Shown here: positions 32,422-41,837 of the stretch, piece after piece
Layout of the letters: the number at the start of each line of letters is the position of its first letter
Numbering within the stretch: the stretch's first letter is position 1
Notes under the pieces: generated by a model
Told to the model about the DNA's origin: nothing
Databases searched by the model: none
Seen by the model: the letters and a program-made list of their open reading frames with translations, nothing else
Made by a program: the position numbers and the translations under genes
NCBI RefSeq assembly: GCF_013372225.1
Contig: NZ_CP053832.1
Span: 806,001 to 870,000 of the forward strand
DNA: 64,000 nt
Source: Campylobacter ureolyticus
GTDB lineage: Bacteria > Campylobacterota > Campylobacteria > Campylobacterales > Campylobacteraceae
Reading direction: 5' to 3'

Positions 32422-34332
32422 TTGCTAAAACTTGAAAATATTAATAAAAATTTTAATCTTGGTAAAGTCCAAGTTCTAAATGATATAAATTTAGAGATTA
32501 AAAAGGGTGAATTTGTAGCTATAATTGGACAAAGTGGAAGTGGAAAATCAACTTTAATGAATATAATTGGCTGCTTAGATACGCAAAGCAGTGGAAAATA
32601 CTATGTTGATAATAAAGACATAAGCAAGTTTTCAAGCGATGAAAAAGCAAGTCTTAGAAGAAAAAAATTTGGTTTTGTGTTTCAAAGATATAATTTAATT
32701 TCAAATTTAACAGCACTTGAAAATGTTTGTTTGCCAGGTATTTATGAAGGTTTAGATGATAGAAAAACAAAAGGCTTAAACTTGCTTGATAAGCTTGATA
32801 TAAAAGAAAAAGCCTATAGCAAACCAAACCAATTAAGTGGAGGGCAACAACAAAGAGTTAGTATAGCAAGAGCTTTAATAAATGGTGGAGAAGTTATTTT
32901 AGCTGATGAGCCAACTGGAGCCTTGGATAGTAAAAGTGGCATCATGGTTATGGAAATTTTGTCAAATTTGCATAAAAATGGACATACAATAATTTTAGTA
33001 ACACATGATAAAAATGTTGCAAATTACGCAAATAGGATAATTGAGATAAAAGATGGAAAAATTATAAATGACGAAATTAAGAAAAATGAAAATTTTACTA
33101 TACAAAATTTAGATAAAAATAAAAATAAATCATCTTTTGGATATAAATTTTTAGAAGCTTTAAAAATGGCTATAAGTTCAATTTTTTCTCATAAATTAAG
33201 ATCTTTTTTAACAATGCTTGGAATTATTATAGGAATTGCATCTGTTATTTGTGTTGTGGCTCTTGGCGAGGGTTCACAAGAAAAAATTTTATCATCAATT
33301 AGAGCAATTGGAACAAATACGATAAATATCTATCCTGGAAAAAATTTTGGTGATTTAAGAGCTGGAAAGGTAAAAAGCTTAAGTGTAGATGACTCAAGAA
33401 TTTTAGGAATGCAAAATTATTTAGATTATTCTACGCCAAATACTTCAACAAGTGGTGTGATAACTTATAAAAATTTAAGTTTAAATGCAAATTTAAGAGG
33501 TGGTGGGGTAAATTCTCTAGCAGTTAATGGTATAGAAATTCAAACCGGAAGAAGCTTTGAAGTAAGTGATATAGCAAATTTAAACTCAGTTGTTATTATA
33601 GATCAAAATACAAAAAATTCATTTTTTAAAGATGAAGATCCGCTTGGAAAAAATATATTTTTTAATCAAAAACCACTTAAAATAATAGGCATTGCAAAAG
33701 AAGATGAAAATGCATTTGGCGGAAGTGATAACTTAAGACTTTACGCACCTTTTTCAACTGTTATTAACAAAATTACAGGCGATAGGCATATTCATAGCAT
33801 CACGGTCAAAGTAAAAGATGATACAAATGCCCAACTTGCAGAAGAGGCTATAGTTTCTATCTTAACTCAAAAGCATGGAAAAAAAGATTTTTTTACAAGA
33901 AATTCAGATACTATCAAAAAAACAGTTGAAAGCACAATGGCTACGATGAGGCTTTTAATTTCATCAATTGCTTTGATTTCATTGATAGTTGGTGGAATTG
34001 GCGTTATGAATATAATGCTAGTAAGCGTGAGTGAAAGAACAAAAGAAATTGGCATAAGAATGGCAATTGGAGCAAAAGAAGGCGATATTTTAATACAGTT
34101 TTTAATAGAGGCTATAATTTTATGCATTATTGGAGGAATTATAGGGTTATTTACAGCTTACTCTTTTGGTTATTTATTTAACTCAATAAGCGGAAATTTT
34201 TATATGAAATTTAGCACAATGCCAGCAATTATTGCTTTAATGTCATCATGCTTAGTAGGAACTATTTTTGGATATTTGCCTGCAAAAAATGCTAGTAAAT
34301 TAAATCCTATTGATGCGCTTTTACAAGAGTAG
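32422..34332 (+). CDS. macB: MacB-type ABC exporter (ATPase plus FtsX-like permease)
   Basis: A 636-aa fused exporter. The ATPase domain has IGQSGSGKSTLMNIIG (Walker A), NQLSGGQQQRVSIARAL (signature), ILADEPTGALD (Walker B) and the H-loop LVTHD. One span at ~255-280, a long periplasmic domain (~285-510) and three C-terminal spans follow, with GGIGVMNIMLVSVSERTKEIGIRMAIGA typical of MacB/FtsX. The start is TTG. With MacA it may export macrolides, haem precursors or peptides; the substrate is not inferable. Confidence 0.92.
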   Translation: MLKLENINKNFNLGKVQVLNDINLEIKKGEFVAIIGQSGSGKSTLMNIIGCLDTQSSGKYYVDNKDISKFSSDEKASLRRKKFGFVFQRYNLISNLTALENVCLPGIYEGLDDRKTKGLNLLDKLDIKEKAYSKPNQLSGGQQQRVSIARALINGGEVILADEPTGALDSKSGIMVMEILSNLHKNGHTIILVTHDKNVANYANRIIEIKDGKIINDEIKKNENFTIQNLDKNKNKSSFGYKFLEALKMAISSIFSHKLRSFLTMLGIIIGIASVICVVALGEGSQEKILSSIRAIGTNTINIYPGKNFGDLRAGKVKSLSVDDSRILGMQNYLDYSTPNTSTSGVITYKNLSLNANLRGGGVNSLAVNGIEIQTGRSFEVSDIANLNSVVIIDQNTKNSFFKDEDPLGKNIFFNQKPLKIIGIAKEDENAFGGSDNLRLYAPFSTVINKITGDRHIHSITVKVKDDTNAQLAEEAIVSILTQKHGKKDFFTRNSDTIKKTVESTMATMRLLISSIALISLIVGGIGVMNIMLVSVSERTKEIGIRMAIGAKEGDILIQFLIEAIILCIIGGIIGLFTAYSFGYLFNSISGNFYMKFSTMPAIIALMSSCLVGTIFGYLPAKNASKLNPIDALLQE

Positions 34333-34334
34333 AA

Positions 34335-34358
34335 ATTAAAACTTTACCAAGTTTTAAT
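34335..34358 (+). terminator. Hairpin terminator after macB
   Basis: ATTAAAACTT (34335-34344) pairs with AAGTTTTAAT (34349-34358) around TACC, followed by an A/T-rich tail. It separates the efflux genes from the polysaccharide locus. Confidence 0.6.
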
Positions 34359-34403
34359 TAATTTTATATATAATTTTCATTCCAAAAATAAAAAAGGAAA
34401 TTT

Positions 34404-35765
34404 ATGATAGAAAATATTTTTAGAGAATACGATATAAGAGGTATTTTTGAAACTGAGTTAAATGAAATTTCGGTTAAGGCTATTGGTTATGAACTCGGGC
34501 TTGAAATGAAAAATAGGGGGGTTAAAACTCTAAGTGTAGGATATGATGCAAGACTTAGTGCAGATAGCCTTTTTAATTGGCTAGTAAGCGGTCTAAATAA
34601 AGCTGAAATTAAAATTTTTGATATAGGAATGCTTCCAACTCCAGTTGGATATTTTAGTGTTTTTAAAGATTTTTTTGATGCAAATATTATGATAACAGGC
34701 TCACATAATCCTAAAAATTATAATGGATTTAAAGTGACAATTTTTAAGGATAGTTATTTTGGAAGAGATCTTCAAATTTTAAAAACAAAAGTTAAAAATG
34801 CAATAGATAATGATATTAAAATAGAGGATAATTTTAAAACCAATAAATTTGATGTTTTAACTCCATATATTGAATATTTAACAAAAAGTTTTGAGCATTT
34901 AAAAAACTTAAATTTAAAAATAGTAAGTGATGCAGGCAATGGAACAGCGGGAATTGTTTTAGAAAAATTAAAAGAAAACCTAAGTTTAAATATGAAAATT
35001 TTATATCCTAAACCTGATGGAAATTTTCCAAACCACCATCCAGATCCAAGCGTTGAAGAAAATTTAAAAGATTTAAAAGAAAAATTAAATAATGGTTTTG
35101 AGATAGGCTTTGGATTTGACGGTGATAGTGACAGAATAGCAGTTTTAACAAAAAATAAAAATATAAAAGGTGATGAATTAGCGTATCTTTTTGCTCTTAA
35201 TTTGAAAGATCCTAAAATCGTTGGAGAGGTTAAGTTTTCACAAAGTATTTATGAAGAGATTAATAAATTTGGCACAACTTTTATGAGTAAAACCGGTCAT
35301 AGTAATATTAAAAAAATATTAAAAGATGGTGATTTTGATCTTGGAGCTGAAGTTAGTGGGCATATTTTCTTTAAAAATAGATATTTTGGATTTGATGATG
35401 CTATTTATGCGATGATGAGAGTTTTAGAACTTATTAAAGATGGTATAAATTTAGAGGCTGAGCTTAATAAACTTCCTAAAATTTATAGCACTGATGAGAT
35501 AAAAATAGAAGTAAATGAAGAAAATAAATTTAAAATAATTGAAGTTTTTAAAGAGCATTTAAACGAACTTGGCTTGCCTGAAATTTTAGAAGTCATAGAA
35601 ATAGATGGCGTTAGAGTGCATTTTAAAAATGCTTGGGCGTTACTTAGAGCTAGTAATACAACGCCAGTTTTAGTAGCAAGATTTGAAAGCACAGATGAGA
35701 GTTTAAAAAACGAGATAGAGGATAAATTTATCAAATTCGTAAATGAAATAAAAGACAATTTGTAA
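34404..35765 (+). CDS. Phosphomannomutase / phosphoglucomutase
   Basis: A 453-aa alpha-D-phosphohexomutase (ManB/AlgC type) interconverting hexose 6- and 1-phosphates, feeding nucleotide-sugar synthesis for the adjacent polysaccharide genes. Seen are FREYDIRGIFE, the phosphoserine loop ITGSHNPKNYNGFK, the metal loop GFGFDGDSDRIAV, the sugar loop GAEVSGHIFF and the phosphate-binding ASNTTPVLVARFE. Substrate preference (Man or Glc) is not decidable. Confidence 0.9.
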   Translation: MIENIFREYDIRGIFETELNEISVKAIGYELGLEMKNRGVKTLSVGYDARLSADSLFNWLVSGLNKAEIKIFDIGMLPTPVGYFSVFKDFFDANIMITGSHNPKNYNGFKVTIFKDSYFGRDLQILKTKVKNAIDNDIKIEDNFKTNKFDVLTPYIEYLTKSFEHLKNLNLKIVSDAGNGTAGIVLEKLKENLSLNMKILYPKPDGNFPNHHPDPSVEENLKDLKEKLNNGFEIGFGFDGDSDRIAVLTKNKNIKGDELAYLFALNLKDPKIVGEVKFSQSIYEEINKFGTTFMSKTGHSNIKKILKDGDFDLGAEVSGHIFFKNRYFGFDDAIYAMMRVLELIKDGINLEAELNKLPKIYSTDEIKIEVNEENKFKIIEVFKEHLNELGLPEILEVIEIDGVRVHFKNAWALLRASNTTPVLVARFESTDESLKNEIEDKFIKFVNEIKDNL

Positions 35766-35839
35766 TTTTTAAATATGTTTTAAATATATTTTAAGAGTAG
35801 ATATTATAAACTATTTAAATTTAATTTTAGGAAAATATT

Positions 35840-36766
35840 TTGAATAAAGAAGAAATTTTAATTAAAGATGATGAGATTGATTTAGTAGAGCTTTTCAAAA
35901 CGCTTTGTGGCTATAAAATTATCATATTTTTAGTAACATTTTTATTTGTAGTATTAGGTGCAATCTATGCTTTTGTTATTGCAACGCCGAAGTATGAAGT
36001 AAGTGCTATATTTGAAAATGGATATTATAAAGATTTACCAACTTCAAATGAAAAAAAATCTTTTGTAGATATTATCTCAAGAATAGAAAGTTTAAATGTA
36101 AAATGGATAAAAAGTTTAGAAAGAATTCCTAGTTTAGATTTTAAATTTAATAAAATAGAGCTAATAAAAGATGATAAAAGCAGATTTAATGTGAGCATTT
36201 TTGCTAAAAATAATGAAATTGGTATTTCTAAAATAAAGGAAATATTGACCAATTTAAAAAATGAAGATAAAATAGATCTTGGAATTTATAAAAAAAACAT
36301 AGAAAATAAAATTGACGACGCTATAAAAATGATAAACATACTAAAACAAAAAGAGTTGTCTTTACAAAATTCTTTGAAAATGGTAGATAAAGAAAGTAGT
36401 GATACACTACAAAAAATTATTGAGTTTAATAAAAAGCTTTCAAGCCAAAACAATGCAAATTTGGAAATTGCACTAGCGAGTTTACTTGATTTACAAACCA
36501 GAATAGAAAATAAAAGACTATCTTTAAATAATTCTATAGCGGAAAATAAAACAAGTATAGTAAATCTTGAGGCTTCTATAAAAAATTTGAGGATTAAAAT
36601 TCTGCCAATAAGCTATAGTGAAACTAAAATTTTATCAAACATAGTAACTTATGAAAAACCAGTAAAGCCCAAAAAAGCTTTAATTTTATTCATATCTTGC
36701 TTTGTTGGGTTTTTTGTAAGTATTTTTGGCGTTTTGATTTACAATAGCGTAAAAAATAAAAAATAA
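35840..36766 (+). CDS. Wzz-type chain-length regulator
   Basis: A 308-aa polysaccharide co-polymerase. A cytoplasmic acidic N-terminus (DDEIDLVELFKTL) leads to span 1 (IIIFLVTFLFVVLGAIYAFVI), a periplasmic helical domain with coiled coils (~140-250), a proline-containing YEKPVKPKKA before span 2 (LILFISCFVGFFVSIFGVLIY) and a short basic tail. This is the Wzz layout and controls polymer length with a Wzy polymerase. It starts at TTG. It heads the Wzx/Wzy genes downstream. Confidence 0.85.
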   Translation: MNKEEILIKDDEIDLVELFKTLCGYKIIIFLVTFLFVVLGAIYAFVIATPKYEVSAIFENGYYKDLPTSNEKKSFVDIISRIESLNVKWIKSLERIPSLDFKFNKIELIKDDKSRFNVSIFAKNNEIGISKIKEILTNLKNEDKIDLGIYKKNIENKIDDAIKMINILKQKELSLQNSLKMVDKESSDTLQKIIEFNKKLSSQNNANLEIALASLLDLQTRIENKRLSLNNSIAENKTSIVNLEASIKNLRIKILPISYSETKILSNIVTYEKPVKPKKALILFISCFVGFFVSIFGVLIYNSVKNKK

Positions 36767-36789
36767 CATAATAGTAAAAAGTCTAAATT

Positions 36790-38205
36790 TTGAGTGATTT
36801 AAAAAAATTTGTAAAATCAAGCGGAATATATTTTCTGGGAAGCATATTAAGCAAACTTATAGCATTTTTTATGCTTCCAATTTATACAAAGTATTTAAGT
36901 CCGGCTGAGTTTGGAGAGTATGACTTAAATATAGCCTATATGCAGTTTTTTATCTCATTTTTCTTTTTGGATATTTATATTGGCATTATGAAATTTTTGC
37001 TTGATCCAAATTTGAAAGAAATTGAAAATTATAAAGAAAAAGTTCTTTTTTCAGGTTTTTTTATCTTTTTTATATCTACTTTAGTTTATTTTTTATTTTT
37101 TTATCTTTTTATGCAAATTTATGATATTAAATTTAAATCTATACTCATCTTGCTTGGATTATTTATAAATTTACAAATCGTTTATGGTTATATATGTAGA
37201 GCTTACTCTAAAAATCAGATTTTTGTTATAAGTGGTGTTGTAAATAGTATTTTGTATGCCGTAGTTTCATTTATACTACTTTATAAATTTAATTTTGGAT
37301 ATGAAGCTTTATTTTTAGGTGCATTGATAGGAAATTTAGTAGATATTTTTATTATGGAGTGCAGTGTAAAAGTTATAAAAAAGATTAAATTTGCTCTGTT
37401 TGACTTTACATTTTTTAAAAGACTTTTGTATTACTCGCTTCCACTTTGTTTAAACTCGCTTTCATTCTGGTTTGCAGCCGTTTATGGCAGATCTGTTATA
37501 GCAAATAAGTTAAGTTATGCTGATAATGGGTATTATACAATAGCACTTAAATTTGCGATGATTATTTCTCTTGTTGCTATGTGTTTTAAACTCGGTTGGC
37601 AAGAAGTGAGCTTTTCAAAAGATCTTAAAAAACAGAATAACTCTATTTTTTACTCAAGAGCTTGCAATGAATATCTTAAATTTATGCTTTTATCGGTAGC
37701 TGTTTTATTGCCGGTAATTAAGATTATTTTTCCATTTTTTATAAACAGTGCTTTTAATGAAGCTTTGATTTATATCCCACTTACTCTTTTAGGAGCTATA
37801 GTTTTTGGATTTAGTGAGTTTTTGATGAGTATCATAAACACCATAAATAAAAACAGATATCTTTTTATCGCAACAGCTTGCGGTGCTATTTTAAACATAA
37901 TTTTACTATATCTGTTTATCTATAAATTTAGAGTTTTTGCAGTGGCTTTTTCTTATGTTGTATGTTACTCATTGGTATGTTTTATAATGGTGCTTGTGAT
38001 AAACAAAACTTTTAAACTGAACATAAAAGTGCTAAATATCATGCTTTATCTGTTTATTTTGCTAATTCAAAGCTTCATTATGATAAAATGCGACGACTAT
38101 ACAAACATAATATCTTTTATTGTTGTTTGTTTGTTGTTTTTATTTTTTTACAAAAATGAAATTAATATAATAATTTTAAAATTAAGACAAAGGTTTTTTA
38201 TATGA
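36790..38205 (+). CDS. Wzx-type polysaccharide flippase (MOP superfamily)
   Basis: A 471-aa membrane protein with 12-14 spans that would flip undecaprenyl-linked repeat units. The N-terminus (VKSSGIYFLGSILSKLIAFFMLPIYTKYLSPAEFGEYDL) is the classic Wzx/RfbX start. Charged residues in spans are few, as expected for the family. The start is TTG, and the stop overlaps a 23-codon frame by ATGA. It acts with the Wzz-like protein before it and the Wzy-like protein at 41827. Confidence 0.9.
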   Translation: MSDLKKFVKSSGIYFLGSILSKLIAFFMLPIYTKYLSPAEFGEYDLNIAYMQFFISFFFLDIYIGIMKFLLDPNLKEIENYKEKVLFSGFFIFFISTLVYFLFFYLFMQIYDIKFKSILILLGLFINLQIVYGYICRAYSKNQIFVISGVVNSILYAVVSFILLYKFNFGYEALFLGALIGNLVDIFIMECSVKVIKKIKFALFDFTFFKRLLYYSLPLCLNSLSFWFAAVYGRSVIANKLSYADNGYYTIALKFAMIISLVAMCFKLGWQEVSFSKDLKKQNNSIFYSRACNEYLKFMLLSVAVLLPVIKIIFPFFINSAFNEALIYIPLTLLGAIVFGFSEFLMSIINTINKNRYLFIATACGAILNIILLYLFIYKFRVFAVAFSYVVCYSLVCFIMVLVINKTFKLNIKVLNIMLYLFILLIQSFIMIKCDDYTNIISFIVVCLLFLFFYKNEINIIILKLRQRFFI

Positions 38206-38273
38206 ATATTGTTTTTATCAACGTCTTTTATATTGGTAAAAAATATAAATTTCCAATAAAGGAGGATTTATGA
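38202..38273 (+). CDS. 23-codon mini-frame between wzx and glycosyltransferase
   Basis: MNIVFINVFYIGKKYKFPIKEDL begins in an ATGA overlap with the flippase stop and ends in an ATGA overlap with the next start. A good RBS for the next gene (AAGGAGG) lies inside it. It may be a coupling peptide or the leftover start of a deleted gene. No function is claimed. Confidence 0.35.
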   Translation: MNIVFINVFYIGKKYKFPIKEDL

Positions 38274-39067
38274 ATTTTAATCCTAAACAAAATATACAGA
38301 TTCCAATATATTTAATTTCTTTATGTAAAGACAAAGTTAGACGCGATACATTAAAGCAAATTTTTCCAAAATCATATGAAAAATTTACACTAATTGATGC
38401 TGTAGATGGTAGGATACTTAGTGCAAAAGAATATTACGATAAAGCAATGATGTCATACAAACTACTTCATAAAACTAGAGGCTTTATTATATCACCAAGC
38501 GAACTTGGCTGTACGCTTAGTCATATTAAAGCACTCGAAAATTTTATAAAATCGAATGAAAAATTTGCAATTATATTAGAAGATGATATTATAGGAAATG
38601 ATATCGATTTGTTAAAAATACAAAATATAGCCTATAGCTTAGATGAAAATTCTATTTTTATTTGCGGTGGACAAGAAGGTTTAAAACAGTATCTATACGG
38701 TAAAAAAATAGATGATAATTTTTATGAAGTTTCAAAATTTTCATATAAATTTATTTATAGGACTTGTTGTTATGTAGTAACAAGAACATCAGCTAAACAC
38801 ATACTTAAATATCAAAACAAAAATTATGGTATAGCAGATTATTGGAATGAGATTTTTAAAAAAAGTAGTATTAAGATATATTATGCAAATATTTTAAAAC
38901 ATCCAGAAAATTTATTAGATAGCAATATAGAAGAAGATAGGATTAAATTTAAAAAATCATTATTTCATAAATTATTTTCGCTGAATGCACCATATAAGAT
39001 AATAAGAAAATTTTATTACAAATTTATGTCTGTTTGGTTAAGAATAATAGGATATAAAAAGTTGTAA
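38270..39067 (+). CDS. Family 25 glycosyltransferase
   Basis: A 265-aa GT25 enzyme like those of Neisseria and Campylobacter lipooligosaccharide loci, often galactosyltransferases. Seen are PIYLISLCKDKVRRDTL at the start, FTLIDAVDGR, SELGCTLSHIKALENF and the acidic catalytic region FAIILEDDIIG, then GIADYWNEI. The C-terminus is basic and amphipathic, suiting membrane association. Donor and acceptor sugars are unknown. Confidence 0.88.
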   Translation: MNFNPKQNIQIPIYLISLCKDKVRRDTLKQIFPKSYEKFTLIDAVDGRILSAKEYYDKAMMSYKLLHKTRGFIISPSELGCTLSHIKALENFIKSNEKFAIILEDDIIGNDIDLLKIQNIAYSLDENSIFICGGQEGLKQYLYGKKIDDNFYEVSKFSYKFIYRTCCYVVTRTSAKHILKYQNKNYGIADYWNEIFKKSSIKIYYANILKHPENLLDSNIEEDRIKFKKSLFHKLFSLNAPYKIIRKFYYKFMSVWLRIIGYKKL

Positions 39068-39206
39068 TTTTCAATTTTAGCTATGAAGAAATATTTTTAA
39101 TACGACTAATAAAATATTTGTGTTTGTCAGTTCAAAATTAAAAATTTAGAAGGTAAATATGAAATATTATATGTGTAGTTGCTCTTTGATTTTAGTAATA
39201 TTTTTA

Positions 39207-39583
39207 ATTTATGATACCAAAAAATATGTAAGTATTCTACACGAACTTAAGAAAATTTAAAATTTTATGAGATAGATAGTGATGGAAATTGTAAAAATAC
39301 CCTATCAGTAGGCGAGTGTTAAAAAATATCTATGAAGCAGATACCATAATAACAGATTCTTTTCATGGATGTGTTTTTTCGATTTTATTTAATAAACCCT
39401 TTTATGCTTTTATAAATAAAAAAAAGAGGGGCTGATAGATTTTATTCTTTATTTGAAATGTTTAATTTATTTGATATAATTAGATTTAGTCAAAAAAATA
39501 TAAATTATAAAAAAGTTAATGAAATCATTAAAGAGCAAAAAGAGCTTTCTAAAAAGTTTTTGATATTAAATTTAAAGGGTTGA
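39207..39583 (+). pseudogene. Decayed polysaccharide pyruvyltransferase
   Basis: A remnant covering the C-terminal third of a PS_pyruv_trans protein, recognisable across three frames: KKYVSILHELKKI, then YEIDSDGNCKNTLSVG, then the hallmark ADTIITDSFHGCVFSILFNK, then GADRFYSLFEMFNLFD, ending at TGA 39581-39583. There is a frameshift near 39316 and a stop after the A-rich run near 39430. The 5' two thirds are absent. 39068-39206 holds no intact gene. It shows that the polymer probably once carried a ketal pyruvate or that the gene was imported partial. Confidence 0.8.
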
Positions 39584-39586
39584 TTT

Positions 39587-40741
39587 ATGACTAAAATCTT
39601 AATTATTTTTGGTACCCGTCCAGAAGCCATCAAAATGGCGCCGTTGGTAAAAGAGTTTAAAAAACATAATAAATTTGATACAAAAATTTGTGTCACAGCT
39701 CAACATAGAGAGATGTTAGATCAAGTATTGGAAATTTTTGATTTAAAGCCAGATTATGACCTAAATATAATGAAGCAAAATCAAGACTTATACGATATAA
39801 CCTCCAATATTTTGCTACAAATAAAAAAAGTTTTTGATGATTTTAAACCAGACTTTGTCTTTGTTCATGGTGATACTACAACTACATTTGCCTCTAGTTT
39901 GGCTGCATTTTACAAACGGATTAAGATTTGTCATGTTGAAGCAGGACTTAGGACATATGATCTCTATAACCCTTTTCCAGAGGAGGCAAACAGAGTTTTA
40001 ACTAGCAGGCTTACTAAATTTCATTTTCCCCCTACAAACAAAGCGATGCAAAATTTACTAAAAGAAAATATTGATAAAAATAGCATTTTAGTAACAGGCA
40101 ATACAGTTATAGATGCGCTTTTTTGGGTGCTTAATAAAATAAAAAGTGACTTAAACTTAGAAAAAGAGATTTATGAGAAAATAAGGCATTTCTTAGATGA
40201 TAAAATCGATATTAAAAAAGATAAATTTATCCTAGTAACTGCCCATCGAAGAGAGAATTTTGGCAATGGTATAGAAAACATATGCTACGCCATCAAAACT
40301 TTGGCACAAAACAATCAAAATATTAAATTTATCTATCCTGTGCATCTAAATCCCAATATCCAAGAGCCCGTCTTTAAAATACTTAGCAAAATTTCAAATA
40401 TCTATCTCATAAAACCTTTGGATTATTTGGAATTTTCATATTTGATGAATCTATCTTATTTGGTGCTAACTGACAGCGGTGGAGTGCAAGAGGAGGCGCC
40501 AAGTTTAGGAAAGCCTGTGTTGGTTTTGAGAAATACAACTGAAAGACCAGAAGCAGTAGAAGCAGGAACTGTAAGGCTAGTTGGAACATGCATAAAAGAA
40601 ATTGTAAAAACTATACAATTGTTGATTGATGATAAAAATGAGTATGGGAAAATGAGCAAAGCCTCTAACCCTTATGGCGATGGCAAGGCTTGTGAAAAGA
40701 TAGTTGGTTTTTTGAAAGAGATGGCCCAGGATAATGTATAA
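39587..40741 (+). CDS. wecB: UDP-N-acetylglucosamine 2-epimerase (non-hydrolysing)
   Basis: A 384-aa epimerase converting UDP-GlcNAc to UDP-ManNAc for surface polysaccharide. Seen are IFGTRPEAIKMAPLVKEF, DFVFVHGDTTTTFASSLAAF, HVEAGLRTYDLYNPFPEEANR, VTAHRRENFG and TDSGGVQEEAPSLGKP with LRNTTERPEAVEAGT. Length is full. It starts 3 bases after the pyruvyltransferase remnant and overlaps the next glycosyltransferase by 8 bases. No WecC dehydrogenase is present, so ManNAc rather than ManNAcA is the likelier product used. Confidence 0.93.
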   Translation: MTKILIIFGTRPEAIKMAPLVKEFKKHNKFDTKICVTAQHREMLDQVLEIFDLKPDYDLNIMKQNQDLYDITSNILLQIKKVFDDFKPDFVFVHGDTTTTFASSLAAFYKRIKICHVEAGLRTYDLYNPFPEEANRVLTSRLTKFHFPPTNKAMQNLLKENIDKNSILVTGNTVIDALFWVLNKIKSDLNLEKEIYEKIRHFLDDKIDIKKDKFILVTAHRRENFGNGIENICYAIKTLAQNNQNIKFIYPVHLNPNIQEPVFKILSKISNIYLIKPLDYLEFSYLMNLSYLVLTDSGGVQEEAPSLGKPVLVLRNTTERPEAVEAGTVRLVGTCIKEIVKTIQLLIDDKNEYGKMSKASNPYGDGKACEKIVGFLKEMAQDNV

Positions 40742-41837
40742 AACTGTTTTTCTTAGAAGTCAATTGCCAGATACAGATTCAAGATTGCAACGATATATCA
40801 ACATATTAAAAAAGTCAAATAACAGCTATTTGGTTGTTGGTTGGGATAGGGAAAACAACATTTCCAAATTTAAAGACAGTGAGATAATTTATAATAAGCC
40901 TGCTCCAATAGGTGGGGGAGTAAAAAATATTTTCCAATTAATCTTGTGGAATATTTTTATCTTTAGAGTTTTATTTAAATATAAAAAAGAGTATAAAAAT
41001 ATACATTCAGTTGATTTTGATACTGTTTTGCCAGCTCTGTTTTTCAAATTGTTTTTTAGAAAAAATCTGATATTTGATATATATGACAAATACACAGATG
41101 CAAGAAAAATGCCAAAATTTATATCTTTTTTTATAGATAAATTAGAATATTTTTCTTGTTTGATGGCTGATAAATTAATACTACCTGATATTTGCAGAGT
41201 AAAACAGTTAGGATTGAAAAACATCTCACCTTTAATAATTGAAAATGTTCCATACAGTGATAATATTGTCTATAAAGAGATGAAAGATGGCATGCCTATT
41301 GTTGTTAGTTATGTTGGAATTTTGGAGAGAAACAATAGAGGTTTGGAAAATTTAATAAATGCAGTAAAAAAATACCCAGAAAAAATAGTCTTGCATATTG
41401 CCGGTGATGGAGAATTAAGAAAAGTTATAGAGAGCGCCTCTTTGAAATTTAAAAATATAATATACTTTGGTCCTGTTGGTTATGACAAAGCTTTGGATAT
41501 AATGTCGAATTCTAATCTAATAGTTGGGATGTATTATAAAACAATAAAAAATCATCTATATGCTTCGCCAAATAAATACTATGAACATTTATTTTTGGGA
41601 AGAGCGCTTTTGACAACTATTGGAACGCCACCAGGAGATAGGGTTTTGGAATTTAATACAGGTTTTGTTGTTGGTGAAAATGTTAAAGATCTGACTGTAT
41701 TTTTGGAAAATTTATCGTTAAAAGAATGCAAAATTATTGGAAAAAATGCAAAAATTATTTGGGATAAATTTTACGCAAACTATTGGAGAAGTTATGCAAC
41801 GAATGCCTACACGGAGATTTTAAAAATTGAGGATTAA
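40734..41837 (+). CDS. Glycosyltransferase (GT-B fold)
   Basis: A 367-aa enzyme with a GT4-like build: an N-terminal acceptor half (with NIHSVDFDTVLPALFFKL and FDIYDKYTDARKMP) and a C-terminal nucleotide-sugar half (VVSYVGILERNNRGLENLI; LHIAGDGELRKVIE; VGMYYKTIKNHLYASPNKYYEHLFLG). It is in the middle of the polysaccharide operon, overlapping neighbours on both sides. The sugar transferred is unknown. Confidence 0.8.
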   Translation: MYKTVFLRSQLPDTDSRLQRYINILKKSNNSYLVVGWDRENNISKFKDSEIIYNKPAPIGGGVKNIFQLILWNIFIFRVLFKYKKEYKNIHSVDFDTVLPALFFKLFFRKNLIFDIYDKYTDARKMPKFISFFIDKLEYFSCLMADKLILPDICRVKQLGLKNISPLIIENVPYSDNIVYKEMKDGMPIVVSYVGILERNNRGLENLINAVKKYPEKIVLHIAGDGELRKVIESASLKFKNIIYFGPVGYDKALDIMSNSNLIVGMYYKTIKNHLYASPNKYYEHLFLGRALLTTIGTPPGDRVLEFNTGFVVGENVKDLTVFLENLSLKECKIIGKNAKIIWDKFYANYWRSYATNAYTEILKIED

